Both the position numbers and the translations under genes were made by a program. A stretch of 64,000 bases of DNA from Calditrichota bacterium. Its GTDB lineage: Bacteria > Calditrichota > Calditrichia > Calditrichales > J004. Within the stretch, counting starts at the first letter, position 1, and each line of letters begins with the position of its first letter. The stretch covers positions 248,001-312,000 of the forward strand of contig JABFGF010000002.1 of the NCBI GenBank assembly GCA_013112635.1. Direction: 5' to 3'. Shown here piece by piece: positions 8,467 to 17,654 of the stretch. Below the pieces are notes generated by a model, which was given only the letters and a program-made list of their open reading frames with translations, was not told the DNA's origin and ran no database searches.

Positions 8467-9174
8467 ATGACAACTCAAGATCAGTATAATATCAATTTCT
8501 TTAAACCGCTGACCGAACATGCAAAAGGCAATAAGAAATTAATTTCCAGTTTAGCAATTATCTGGGCCGTTGCCGTGTTCGGTTTTCATTTCCTGCTAAT
8601 ATTTGTTACTACACCCACTGCAGAACAAACCCTAGATGAGTTTAATTCCGTATGGCCACAGGTAGTCGAAGACACTTCAGCAGCAACGGAAATGAAGCAA
8701 ACATTTGCTAAATCTATGTTAGCGGTTTTAGGTAAAAATATTGCTGTTAAAGACAATCATAAATCAGTTTTAAAAGAATCATTAAGTTGGATTGTTTTTG
8801 ATATGCAGCCCGATTCAATTAAACCATTGTTTACAAAGGAAGTAAATGATGAGACCATAATTCAAGCCGCTGCAACTATTGGCTTAAAGGCGGAAGGTTT
8901 TGACAAGATTATGAAAGATCTTCTGCCGACATCATTGACCAAAGTTGAAAACCCTACTTTGAATGCAGAATCAATCAGCTCATTACCGCCAATTATGAAG
9001 CTCTATTTAACACATAATCAAAGTTTTTTAACAGATTTTAATTTTCTCGGATTTCCTTTCCACTATTGGTATACGGCACAATTCTTATTAATTCTGTTTG
9101 TTGTATTGTGTTTAATTTATGCGATTTCAATAGATAAACTAAATACCAAATTTGAAATTGTTGAAGAGACTTGA
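8467..9174 (+). CDS. DUF4212 sodium:solute symporter small subunit, long variant
   Basis: A 235-residue membrane protein with helix 1 at about 25-47 and helix 2 at about 195-218. The signature FPFHYWYTAQF followed by a hydrophobic helix and YAISIDKLN is that of DUF4212, the small partner of an SSF-type symporter. Ordinary family members are around 80-110 residues with the two helices close together. Here roughly 145 soluble residues are inserted between them, presumably periplasmic. The gene is 27 bp before the large symporter gene, the usual DUF4212-SSF pairing. A ribosome binding site AAGGGG lies upstream of ATG 8467. Confidence 0.85.
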   Translation: MTTQDQYNINFFKPLTEHAKGNKKLISSLAIIWAVAVFGFHFLLIFVTTPTAEQTLDEFNSVWPQVVEDTSAATEMKQTFAKSMLAVLGKNIAVKDNHKSVLKESLSWIVFDMQPDSIKPLFTKEVNDETIIQAAATIGLKAEGFDKIMKDLLPTSLTKVENPTLNAESISSLPPIMKLYLTHNQSFLTDFNFLGFPFHYWYTAQFLLILFVVLCLIYAISIDKLNTKFEIVEET

Positions 9175-9201
9175 TAAACCTAAAATTGAATTGGAGGAAT
9201 T

Positions 9202-10878
9202 GTGAAAAAGTTAGTCAATATTATATGTACATTATTTTTGATGGTATTGTTTTCCGGCTTTGCCTTTGGCCAGGAAGCTACAAAATTAGAGGGCGAATTT
9301 AAGATTGGCCCAGCTATTATTTTAATCATTCTTTTACTTACTTTTATTTTAGTGGGTGTTTTTAACAGGGCCAAAGATACAAAAACATATTGGGCTGCAG
9401 GGAGAAAAATTTCCCCGGTTGGTGCCGGTATGGCAATTGCATCAAACTGGATGAGTGCTGCGTCCTTTTTAGGAATGGCCGCCGTAATGTATGGTGCGGG
9501 ATATCATGGGCTGGCTTATGTTGTTGGTTGGACTGGCGGATATGTATTGCTTTTAATATTAATGGCCGGTCAAATAAGGCGATACGGCAAATATACTGCT
9601 GCAGATTTTATTGGTGACAGGTATTATTCACAAGGTTTAAGAGGCTTTGGTGCCGGCCTGGCCATTTTTATTTCATTCTCATATTGTGTTGGGCAGTTTG
9701 CAGGAATTGGGCTAATGTTCAAATGGATTTTGGGAATTGACTTTGCCTGGGCAGTTATAATTGGCGCATCAGTGGTTTTAGCATATACTCTTATTTCGGG
9801 CATGCTTGGTGTTACAAAAAATATGCAGATTCAATATGTAATCATTATTATTTCCTTTATAATCCCACTTTTTATTTTATCCTATAAGTTTGGATATTTT
9901 TACTGGCTTCCACAAGTTGGTTACGGATCAGTTATAAGTGATATTGTAAATGGCATTGCACCCGGAGCCGGAATTTCCGCAATGGGTCATGACTTTGCGA
10001 TTCTTCCATCGCCTGAGTTTGCCATGCCCTGGGATCCTGCAACTGGACAAACTGCTTTTCAGTGGCTGGCAATTTGTTTCTCATTAATGATTGGAACTGC
10101 CGGATTGCCTCATGTTATCCAAAGATTCTATGTTGTACCACGCGCAAAAGATGCACGCTGGTCTGTAGTTTGGGGACTCTTTTTTATTTGTATTCTTTAT
10201 TGGAGCGCTCCGGTTTATTCAGCATTTGGAAAAGTATTATCTTCTAATCCTGAAGTAGGAAAGTTAGCTAAAGATGCGATTGTAGTTTACACAGCTCAGC
10301 TGGGAGACCTTTATCCACTTGTAATTGGGTTTCTTGCTGCAGGTGCGGTTTCTGCTGCCTTTTCAACCGTTTCCGGATTACTTGTAGCAGGTGCATCGGC
10401 ATTTTCACATGATTTATATTACAATGTAATAAACCCAGAAGCATCCGAAAAAACGCAAATGATGATGGCCAGATTAGGTACAATCCTAATGGCAGCCGGT
10501 GTTGCTATTATCGCTTTACTTAATTTGGGTTTAATAGCGCAATTGGTTGCAGTTGCTTTTTCATTGGCAGGATGTACAATTTTCCCACTTTTCTTACTGG
10601 GCATTTGGTGGAGTGGATCAAATAGAACCGGTGCATGGGCTGGTCTTATTGCCGGTTCTTCTGTAACACTTGTAGCGCTGGTTTATTTTATTGCCGGTAA
10701 ATTTGGAGTTACTCTTCCTTTCCAGGAATTTATTAACTATTATTTAAATGCGTGGTACTTTGCCTGGTTGGGTGCTCCATTAGCAATAATCGCAAATATT
10801 ATTGGATCTAAACTTTCTAAAAACAAAACGCCAATTGAAATTAAAAAATTCTTAGCAGAGAAAGTTCATAACGCTTAA
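9202..10878 (+). CDS. Sodium:solute symporter large subunit (SSF family, ActP/VC_2705-like)
   Basis: A 558-residue inner-membrane transporter with about 13 hydrophobic helices. It starts with a signal-like helix, then FNRAKDTKTYWAAGRKISP, a typical SSF opening, and the conserved ASNWMSAASFLGM sodium-binding helix region and YTAADFIGDRYY. Together with the DUF4212 subunit it matches the two-component symporter subgroup related to acetate permease ActP; acetate or another short carboxylate is the likely substrate. Start is GTG 9202 with GGAGGA upstream. A rho-independent terminator follows directly. Confidence 0.92.
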   Translation: MKKLVNIICTLFLMVLFSGFAFGQEATKLEGEFKIGPAIILIILLLTFILVGVFNRAKDTKTYWAAGRKISPVGAGMAIASNWMSAASFLGMAAVMYGAGYHGLAYVVGWTGGYVLLLILMAGQIRRYGKYTAADFIGDRYYSQGLRGFGAGLAIFISFSYCVGQFAGIGLMFKWILGIDFAWAVIIGASVVLAYTLISGMLGVTKNMQIQYVIIIISFIIPLFILSYKFGYFYWLPQVGYGSVISDIVNGIAPGAGISAMGHDFAILPSPEFAMPWDPATGQTAFQWLAICFSLMIGTAGLPHVIQRFYVVPRAKDARWSVVWGLFFICILYWSAPVYSAFGKVLSSNPEVGKLAKDAIVVYTAQLGDLYPLVIGFLAAGAVSAAFSTVSGLLVAGASAFSHDLYYNVINPEASEKTQMMMARLGTILMAAGVAIIALLNLGLIAQLVAVAFSLAGCTIFPLFLLGIWWSGSNRTGAWAGLIAGSSVTLVALVYFIAGKFGVTLPFQEFINYYLNAWYFAWLGAPLAIIANIIGSKLSKNKTPIEIKKFLAEKVHNA

Positions 10879-10888
10879 TTATCAAAAT

Positions 10889-10916
10889 AAAAACCCCGCA
10901 TAACAGTGGGGTTTTT
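10889..10916 (+). terminator. Rho-independent terminator after the symporter gene
   Basis: The 9-bp stem AAAAACCCC (10889-10897) pairs with GGGGTTTTT (10908-10916) around a 10-nt loop, 10 bp after the symporter stop codon. The T-run forms the end of the stem. It separates the transporter transcript from the sensor-nucleotidyltransferase gene, which must have its own promoter or rely on read-through. Confidence 0.85.
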
Positions 10917-10994
10917 GTAAAATTTAAATGAGAATTGTTTAATTTATCTAAACTTTCTTATTATTTAATTATTTTCATTAAAAATTCATTTAAA

Positions 10995-13907
10995 ATGAAC
11001 AAAAGAAAAATTAACAAACAATTTGTTCTTAAGATAATACTCCCCACGTTTTTGGTTTTTTCCATTTTCACAACTTTGATATTCGCTGTAATAATTCCAT
11101 CAATCAAAAGCTATATGCTGGATGGTAAACGTGAAATGATTATGGAATTAACCAACTCTGCATGGAGCGTTCTTGATGAATTTGAAAACGAAGTTTCGGA
11201 CAGCATTCTGACCCTTCAGAAAGCACAACGCGAAGCTATTACAAGAATTGAAAACATGCGTTATGGATATGAAAGAAAAGATTACTTCTGGATTACTGAC
11301 ATGCATCCCAACATGATAATGCATCCATACCGCAAGGATTTAAACAACACTGATTTATCATCATACACAGATCCGACTGGCAAAAAACTTTTTGTGGAAT
11401 TTGTTAATGCCGTTGAATTAAATGGCCAGGATTATGTTGACTATATGTGGCAATGGAAAGACGATTCGACCCGGATTGTTTCAAAGCTTTCTTTTGTAAA
11501 AGGATTTAAAAAATGGGGATGGGTTGTTGGAACGGGAATTTATATAGAAGATGTAAATGAAGAAATATCTTCGTTGACAAATAGTTTATTTTACGTATCT
11601 CTCGTGATTTTACTATTTCTTGGTTTTAATCTTTTTTTCATAAGCAGGCAAAGTTTATTGATCGAGACAAAACGAAATAAAGCAGAGGAAGGTCTGAAAG
11701 AATCGAAAGAGAAATATAAAGCATTGGTGGAAGCTTCGACAGATGGTTTGGTTATGTTGCTTGATGGGACTTATATCTTTTCTAATCTGGCAATGTTGAA
11801 TATGCTTGGTTATGAAACGACTTCGGATATCGATATAAATAAAATCCTTTGCAATGATGAACAAAATCAAATATCAGGCTCAGAGTATTTCACTAATATA
11901 GCCTCCGGCAAAAAACCAGAAGATCAATATTCAGCTCAATTAAAAAGAAAAAACGGCAGCATTATTGATGTGATTTTATATGCATCAAAAATTTCTTTGG
12001 GAGAAAAAGATGGATATAGCATTATTGTAAAGGACGTAAGTACGCACAGACAAATTGAGGAGGAGTTATATTTAAATAAGGAAAAATATTTAACACTGGC
12101 GAACAGTATTCGGATAGGTGTGTTTAGGTCTACTCTTGGTTCAAACGGGAAAATAATTGAAGCAAATGCTTCTGCTATCAATATTTTCGGATATAATACA
12201 CCGGAAGAACTTTATGCAATAAATCTTATTGATCTTTTTACTAATAATTCTGATAAAAGAAGTTTTACAAAACAGTTGATGGATGAAGGAAGTGTTAAAA
12301 ATTCAATTATTCAGATCAAAACGAAAGATGGCTCAACGTCAATTGTTTCAATTTCTGCTGTATTGGTTAAAAACGAAAATAACGACCCTAAATACTTTGA
12401 TGGTACAATAGATGATATAACCGATAAAATAAAAGTTGAAGAGCAAAGAGAAAATTTGATAGTTGAGTTACAAACGTCACTTCGCTTTTTAAACCAACCC
12501 ATTAGCCATTTTTTAAAACATCTTGTCTCTTGTGATATGAACACTCCCATCTATAAAGTAGCAAAGTTAATGACCAAAGAAAGATATAGTGCTGCTCTTA
12601 TTAATACCGATGCCGGAGAGTTTATCGGGATTATTACAGATCAGGATTTACGAAAACGGGTTGTTTCTGAAAATCTAAATCTGGAAAATCCTATTTTTGA
12701 AGTAATGAGCTCCCCATTAAAAACAATTTCTTCTAATTCCCTGGTTTATGAAGCTTTCCTTATGATGAACGAATCTGCAACCCGCCACCTGGCTGTTAAA
12801 AATGGCGACAATGAAATAGTCGGAATTATTAGCAGTGAAGAATTAATTACTGTTCAAAGACATTCGGCCAGTTATTTATTGCAATCGATTGAAAGGGCTA
12901 AATCAATTGATGATCTTATTTCTACGACAGACAAACTACCAACACTTGTAAAAGTTTTAATTGACAGCGGAGCCAAAAGCAGCAATATTTCGCACATCAT
13001 TTCTTCAATCTTTTCATCTATTTCTACAAAATTAATTTCATTTGCAATTACTGAGTTAGGAGAGCCACCGGTTAAATTTGCATTTATTGCACTTGGCAGC
13101 GTAGGCCGAGAAGAACAAACTCTTATCTCTGATCAGGATAATGCCATTGTATATGAAGACATCCCAAAGGAATCTGAAAAAGAAGTTCATAGTTATTTTC
13201 ATAATTTGGGAACAATGGTCTGTGACTGGTTAAATGATTGTGGATATGTCTATTGTATTGGGGAGGCAATGGCTAAAAACCCAAAATGGTGCCAACCTAT
13301 TTCACAGTGGAAAGATTATTACCACAATTGGATTACAAACTCCGATCAGCAAGATTTAATTGATCTAAGTATATTTTTTGATTTTCGATGCATTTATGGG
13401 GAAAGTAGCCTGGCGGATGAACTGAAAAAATATCTCTTTGAAACGGCTAAGGGACAAGCCGGATTTTTTCAACATCTTACAAAAAATAGTTTGCTCCATA
13501 AACCACCTGTTGGACTACTCGGAAAAATTGTTGTTAAATCAAAAGGAGAGCATCAGGAGACTTTTGATATAAAAGCTGCAACGATGCCAATAACAGATTT
13601 TTGTAGAATTTACGCTTTAAAAAACAGTGTAAGTAATCCAAATACTTTAGCCAGGCTTAGTGGCCTATTAAAAAAAGATGTCATAAACAAAACGACAAAC
13701 CAGGAACTAGAGCAAGCTTACAATTATTTGATGCAGTTGAGATTGAGACATCAAACAGAACAAATAAATAAAAATGAGATTGCAAATAACTATATAAATC
13801 CATCCAAGCTGACACAAATTGAACAAAAAACATTAAAAAATATATTTACTCAAATATTAAGTGTTCAAAAGAAATTAAGTTACGATTTTAGTGGTGAGGC
13901 ACTTTAA
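10995..13907 (+). CDS. Membrane sensor with Cache, two PAS, two CBS and a DUF294 nucleotidyltransferase domain
   Basis: A 970-residue multidomain protein. Helix 1 at about 8-32; an extracytoplasmic sCache_2-like domain to about 190 with DYFWITD, MIMHPYR, KLSFVKGF and WGWVVGTGIYIEDV; helix 2 at about 196-217; PAS domains at about 240-350 and 361-475; a CBS pair at about 510-625; then a GlnD-type nucleotidyltransferase core with G701-S702 and D713/D715 (LGSVGREEQ, SDQDNA), and a DUF294 C-terminal helical domain. sCache_2 domains often bind small carboxylates. CBS-DUF294 proteins are commonly encoded beside DUF4212/ActP-type symporters, here directly upstream. It may sense the transported substrate and nucleotidylate a target; the target is unknown. 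A TTG at 10935 opens the frame, but ATG 10995 begins just before helix 1. Confidence 0.88.
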   Translation: MNKRKINKQFVLKIILPTFLVFSIFTTLIFAVIIPSIKSYMLDGKREMIMELTNSAWSVLDEFENEVSDSILTLQKAQREAITRIENMRYGYERKDYFWITDMHPNMIMHPYRKDLNNTDLSSYTDPTGKKLFVEFVNAVELNGQDYVDYMWQWKDDSTRIVSKLSFVKGFKKWGWVVGTGIYIEDVNEEISSLTNSLFYVSLVILLFLGFNLFFISRQSLLIETKRNKAEEGLKESKEKYKALVEASTDGLVMLLDGTYIFSNLAMLNMLGYETTSDIDINKILCNDEQNQISGSEYFTNIASGKKPEDQYSAQLKRKNGSIIDVILYASKISLGEKDGYSIIVKDVSTHRQIEEELYLNKEKYLTLANSIRIGVFRSTLGSNGKIIEANASAINIFGYNTPEELYAINLIDLFTNNSDKRSFTKQLMDEGSVKNSIIQIKTKDGSTSIVSISAVLVKNENNDPKYFDGTIDDITDKIKVEEQRENLIVELQTSLRFLNQPISHFLKHLVSCDMNTPIYKVAKLMTKERYSAALINTDAGEFIGIITDQDLRKRVVSENLNLENPIFEVMSSPLKTISSNSLVYEAFLMMNESATRHLAVKNGDNEIVGIISSEELITVQRHSASYLLQSIERAKSIDDLISTTDKLPTLVKVLIDSGAKSSNISHIISSIFSSISTKLISFAITELGEPPVKFAFIALGSVGREEQTLISDQDNAIVYEDIPKESEKEVHSYFHNLGTMVCDWLNDCGYVYCIGEAMAKNPKWCQPISQWKDYYHNWITNSDQQDLIDLSIFFDFRCIYGESSLADELKKYLFETAKGQAGFFQHLTKNSLLHKPPVGLLGKIVVKSKGEHQETFDIKAATMPITDFCRIYALKNSVSNPNTLARLSGLLKKDVINKTTNQELEQAYNYLMQLRLRHQTEQINKNEIANNYINPSKLTQIEQKTLKNIFTQILSVQKKLSYDFSGEAL

Positions 13908-13924
13908 GTAGAATGGTGGTTTAT

Positions 13925-14749
13925 TTAATTATTTGTAAAATAGTTTTCAAAAAGTAAAGCCGATTCATGTGCTTTAATACCGCGGCACTCACTAATAATT
14001 GGGCCTGTAAAATTTATATCTTCTAACTTAGATGCCAGTTCTTGCCAAGGAACTTTTCCTTCTCCAATTGCTAAATGCTCATCATTAAACCCATTATTAT
14101 CATGATAATGAATGCAACTTAGCTTCTCATGGAAATTATTTATATACTCAATTACGCCTTCGGCCATATTAGCGTGACCCGTATCTAAACAAAATTTTAA
14201 ATACTCTGATTCAACATTGGAAAAAATATATTCAAAATCATCGATGTTATCCCCAAGCAAATAATATTCTGAACCGCTTGGAATAGGAACCACATTTTCG
14301 AGAGCAATAACCACACCCTTTTCCTCACAGAGTTTCAATATTTTTACAAGACTTTTAATAAACCTTAATAAGGCTTTTCTCCTTTCCCATTTTTCAACAG
14401 GAAACCAATAAAAATTTCCAAGATGGAGCGTAACATGGGTTGATTTTAGCTCGCTGGCAAGTTGGATAGATTTTGATAAATACTTAATGCTTGAACGTCT
14501 CAAGTGAATTAATATATCGGAGATATTTGTATAGTAGGGAATATGAAAGCTTAGTTGAATATTATGCTCATCAGAGAGATTTTTTAACTTACTTATTTTA
14601 TCTTTTGTAAATGTTTTTAACCCAAATTTCTCACTCGATAGATTAATTTCTATGTGTTTCAATCCTGAAGAAGCTGCATACTCAAATAAATTTTCAGGGT
14701 TATGATTATTTACATTTAAACCATATTTTCGCTGAAAAATAATAGACAT
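13925..14749 (-). CDS. Sugar-phosphate isomerase/epimerase-like TIM-barrel protein
   Basis: A 274-residue AP-endonuclease-2/xylose isomerase-type TIM barrel. Candidate divalent-metal ligands appear in the usual order: THVTLHLGN (His), VVIALENV (Glu), LDTGHAN (Asp and His), CIHYHDNNG (His) and ISECRG (Glu). Such proteins isomerise or epimerise sugars or act as metal-dependent endonucleases, and the reaction cannot be read from sequence. The gene converges on the sensor gene (17 bp between stops). It is separated by about 100 bp from the ABC transporter upstream and may share its transcript. Confidence 0.82.
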   Translation of the reverse strand: MSIIFQRKYGLNVNNHNPENLFEYAASSGLKHIEINLSSEKFGLKTFTKDKISKLKNLSDEHNIQLSFHIPYYTNISDILIHLRRSSIKYLSKSIQLASELKSTHVTLHLGNFYWFPVEKWERRKALLRFIKSLVKILKLCEEKGVVIALENVVPIPSGSEYYLLGDNIDDFEYIFSNVESEYLKFCLDTGHANMAEGVIEYINNFHEKLSCIHYHDNNGFNDEHLAIGEGKVPWQELASKLEDINFTGPIISECRGIKAHESALLFENYFTNN

Positions 14750-14848
14750 TTATTTCATGGGTTTGGATGCGCAATAGCTATAAATATATCATTTATTTTT
14801 CAGCAAAACAAAATAAGAAAAGAATACTTTTCCTTTAATAACCCGTTT

Positions 14849-16609
14849 TTAAATACGTGCCTGGTATGTGTACAGCCTATGGTAACGACCTTCCGTTTTT
14901 ATCAAATCATCATGGGTGCCCCGCTCTACAATCTGCCCTTCTTCAATCACTAAAATCTGGTCTGCCTGGCGGATTGTACTAAGCCTGTGTGCGATAACAA
15001 ATGTTGTCCGGCCCTTCATTAATTTTTCCAACGATTGCTGAATATATTTTTCGCTTTCAGTATCCAGATTTGAAGTTGCTTCATCCAAAACAAGAATTTT
15101 AGGATCAGCAAGAATTGCCCTGGCAATTGCAATCCTTTGGCGCTGGCCACCGGATAGCTTCACACCACGCTCACCAATTAATGTATCCAAGCCATCATCA
15201 AATCGGTTTGTAAATTCATCCACGTAAGCAGCTTTTACTGCTTCATTTACTTGTTCATTGGAAGCATCTGGTCGTGGAAAAAGAATATTTTCTTTTATTG
15301 TGCCCTCAAATAAAAAATCATCCTGCAATACAACGCCCAATTGTGAACGGTAGCTTTCAAGAGTTACTTTGCTCAGATCATTTTCATCAATTGTTATTTT
15401 ACCGGAACCCGGTTTAAAGTAAGAAGCAGCTAATCCGGCAATTGTGGTTTTTCCTGATCCTGAACTACCAACTAATGCAGTAACCGTTCCTGAAGGTGCA
15501 TCGAAGGAAATATTTCGCAATACCTCAGTGCCTTCATCATATGAAAAATGAACATCGTCAAAACGAATATTACCCTTAATATTTTCAACCTGAACGGATC
15601 GGTCATTATCCTGATTTTCTTTTTCCATCTGAAAAATTTCATCCATGCGATCCAATCCTGCAAAGGCTTCGGTTATCTGGCTGCCAATATTACTCATCTG
15701 CACGATGGGAGCAATCAAAAAAGCGAGATATAAAATAAAGGCTACAAAATCACCGGTGGTCATTTCATTGTTTATTATCAGGTTGCCGCCTACGCCCATA
15801 ATTGCCACGGATGTTATGCCCATCAACAAAGTGGCAGAGCTTGTAACAAGGCTAGAGGATGTGAGCGATTTCTTCACGTTCAGGTACAGTTGTTCCACAC
15901 CTTTTTCAAAAACATTCATCTCCTGTTTTTCTGCGTTAAACCCTTTTATCACCCGGATGCCATTTAAAGACTCTGTTAACCTGCCTGTTACATCTGCATT
16001 AATTACACTTCTTTCACGAAAAATTGGCCGGATAAATGCGAATGCCTTCATGGAAATTAGTCCGAATAAAAGCAAGGGTACAATGGCGATTAGCGTCATC
16101 ATTATATTGATTTTTAAAAGAATAATCAGTGCAATAATCGAAGTGAGAACACCGCCAAAAAGTTGCACAAGACCAGTGCCAACAAGGTTACGTACACCCT
16201 CTGCATCGCTCATAATTCGAGAGACAAGTGACCCGGATTTGCTGTTATCAAAAAAACGAACAGGCAGAAATAGAATTTGTTTTTGTACCTGTGCGCGCAA
16301 AAGAGAAATAAGATGCTGGGCCTCAACGCTTAATAAACGGACAAGAGAAAATGAAGTCACAGACTGAACAGCAACAGCGGCAATAACTGCCACAAGCAAA
16401 GTGTACAGCAAATCATAATCAGAATTTAAAATAACACTATCCAGCAAATATTTACTGGCCCCGGGTAAAACCAATCCTGAAAGACGGTTTATTATTATTA
16501 ATATTAATCCAATAAAGAGAACTTTTTTTCTGGGAAGTAAAATCTCGTTAAAAACATATCTTATCGAATTTCTTCTTGTTTTGCGCACCGCTGTGTCTTT
16601 TTTGCTCAT
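14849..16609 (-). CDS. ABC exporter, fused permease and ATPase (MsbA-like)
   Basis: A 586-residue half-transporter expected to work as a homodimer. Residues 1-330 hold six membrane helices of the type-1 exporter fold. The ATPase part has Walker A GSSGSGKTT near 380, the Q-loop VVLQDDFLF, the signature LSGGQRQRIAIARA, Walker B ILVLDEATSNLD and the switch His in VIAHRLST. It belongs to the MsbA/multidrug exporter group; lipid, peptide or drug are possible substrates. An AGGA lies upstream of ATG 16609. The next gene upstream is divergent, so the promoter lies in 16610-16828. Confidence 0.92.
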   Translation of the reverse strand: MSKKDTAVRKTRRNSIRYVFNEILLPRKKVLFIGLILIIINRLSGLVLPGASKYLLDSVILNSDYDLLYTLLVAVIAAVAVQSVTSFSLVRLLSVEAQHLISLLRAQVQKQILFLPVRFFDNSKSGSLVSRIMSDAEGVRNLVGTGLVQLFGGVLTSIIALIILLKINIMMTLIAIVPLLLFGLISMKAFAFIRPIFRERSVINADVTGRLTESLNGIRVIKGFNAEKQEMNVFEKGVEQLYLNVKKSLTSSSLVTSSATLLMGITSVAIMGVGGNLIINNEMTTGDFVAFILYLAFLIAPIVQMSNIGSQITEAFAGLDRMDEIFQMEKENQDNDRSVQVENIKGNIRFDDVHFSYDEGTEVLRNISFDAPSGTVTALVGSSGSGKTTIAGLAASYFKPGSGKITIDENDLSKVTLESYRSQLGVVLQDDFLFEGTIKENILFPRPDASNEQVNEAVKAAYVDEFTNRFDDGLDTLIGERGVKLSGGQRQRIAIARAILADPKILVLDEATSNLDTESEKYIQQSLEKLMKGRTTFVIAHRLSTIRQADQILVIEEGQIVERGTHDDLIKTEGRYHRLYTYQARI

Positions 16610-16828
16610 ATTAAAACTTTTCCTGAATTTGAATTATTTTTATCAATGAGGATATTTTAACTAAAACGGGGTTTAAGTTGCTAAAATTTCACAAAAATAG
16701 CCAAATAACAATCATTTTTTGATTTGATTGGCTACTATTTTATTTAACACTCTTTTTGGCACAAATAGTGCATTTAGTTTCAAAGATTTTTTCTCCAAAC
16801 ATGGATGCATAACTAATAAAGGAAGCAA

Positions 16829-17632
16829 ATGAATACAGCAAAGATTATTACTCACAATGGTCAGGCACATTTTGATGAGTTTTTAGCAATCTCTTTAATA
16901 CTTGCCCGCCACGAAGAAACACATTTTTTTATCGAACGTCGTGAGCCGTCTGAAAAAGAATTATGCGATCCAAATACCTGGGTTATAGATATTGGAGAAC
17001 GCTATGAGCCGCATTTAAAAAATTTTGATCATCATCAGGATTTAAAGCTTCCTGCAAGTTTTGTACAAGTGGCTGAATATTTAGAATTAGAAGATATTTT
17101 AAAAAAGTCTCCATGGTGGGAGTTTAAGGACAAGATCGATCGCAGGGGAGGATTTAAAATGGCCAGCGAATTAGGCATTGAATCGCTTGATCCGTTAAAC
17201 AGTCCACTTGAAAATTTCTTTTTGGAAGTTTTTGCTCAAAGCCCAATTTCAATGTACCAGCAAATGAAGTTTTTTGGGAAGAAACTAATTGCAAACGGCT
17301 ATCGCTTAAAAGAACAGATATCATTTTGGGAAAACTGCGATCAGCTTCATATAAAAGACAAAAAAGTAATAGTCGGTTATACCGATGAAACACTGGGTTC
17401 TGTTCAATATTGTGAATCCCTGGATAATCCACCTGCGGTAAGAATAAACTACGATGGACGTGGAGATGGCTGGAGTATGTCTACTATTAAAGATGCCGAT
17501 GGTATCAACTTCTTCAGAGTGCAGGATCATGAGCATATAAAGTTTGCCCATAGAAATGGATTTATGGCAAAAACAAAAACTCGGATTCCACTGGAGAACG
17601 TTTTGCAGCTTGTTGAGATGTCAATAATCTAA
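16829..17632 (+). CDS. MYG1-family (UPF0160) metal-dependent hydrolase
   Basis: A 267-residue protein. The N-terminal THNGQAHFDEFLA matches the family motif THNGxFHxDExLA. DIGERYEPHLKNFDHHQD supplies the DHH motif of DHH-like phosphoesterases, and the C-terminal half holds HRNGFMAKT. Eukaryotic MYG1 is a 3'-5' RNA exonuclease; the role of bacterial members is not known to me. The ribosome binding site AGGAAG precedes ATG 16829. It is transcribed divergently from the ABC exporter and converges with the beta-helix gene. Confidence 0.85.
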   Translation: MNTAKIITHNGQAHFDEFLAISLILARHEETHFFIERREPSEKELCDPNTWVIDIGERYEPHLKNFDHHQDLKLPASFVQVAEYLELEDILKKSPWWEFKDKIDRRGGFKMASELGIESLDPLNSPLENFFLEVFAQSPISMYQQMKFFGKKLIANGYRLKEQISFWENCDQLHIKDKKVIVGYTDETLGSVQYCESLDNPPAVRINYDGRGDGWSMSTIKDADGINFFRVQDHEHIKFAHRNGFMAKTKTRIPLENVLQLVEMSII

Positions 17633-17654
17633 ACGAAATAATTATAAACGAGGA

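Noticed and set aside
15645-16367. 240-residue plus-strand frame
   Set aside because: Antisense to the well-supported ABC exporter; no recognisable domain.
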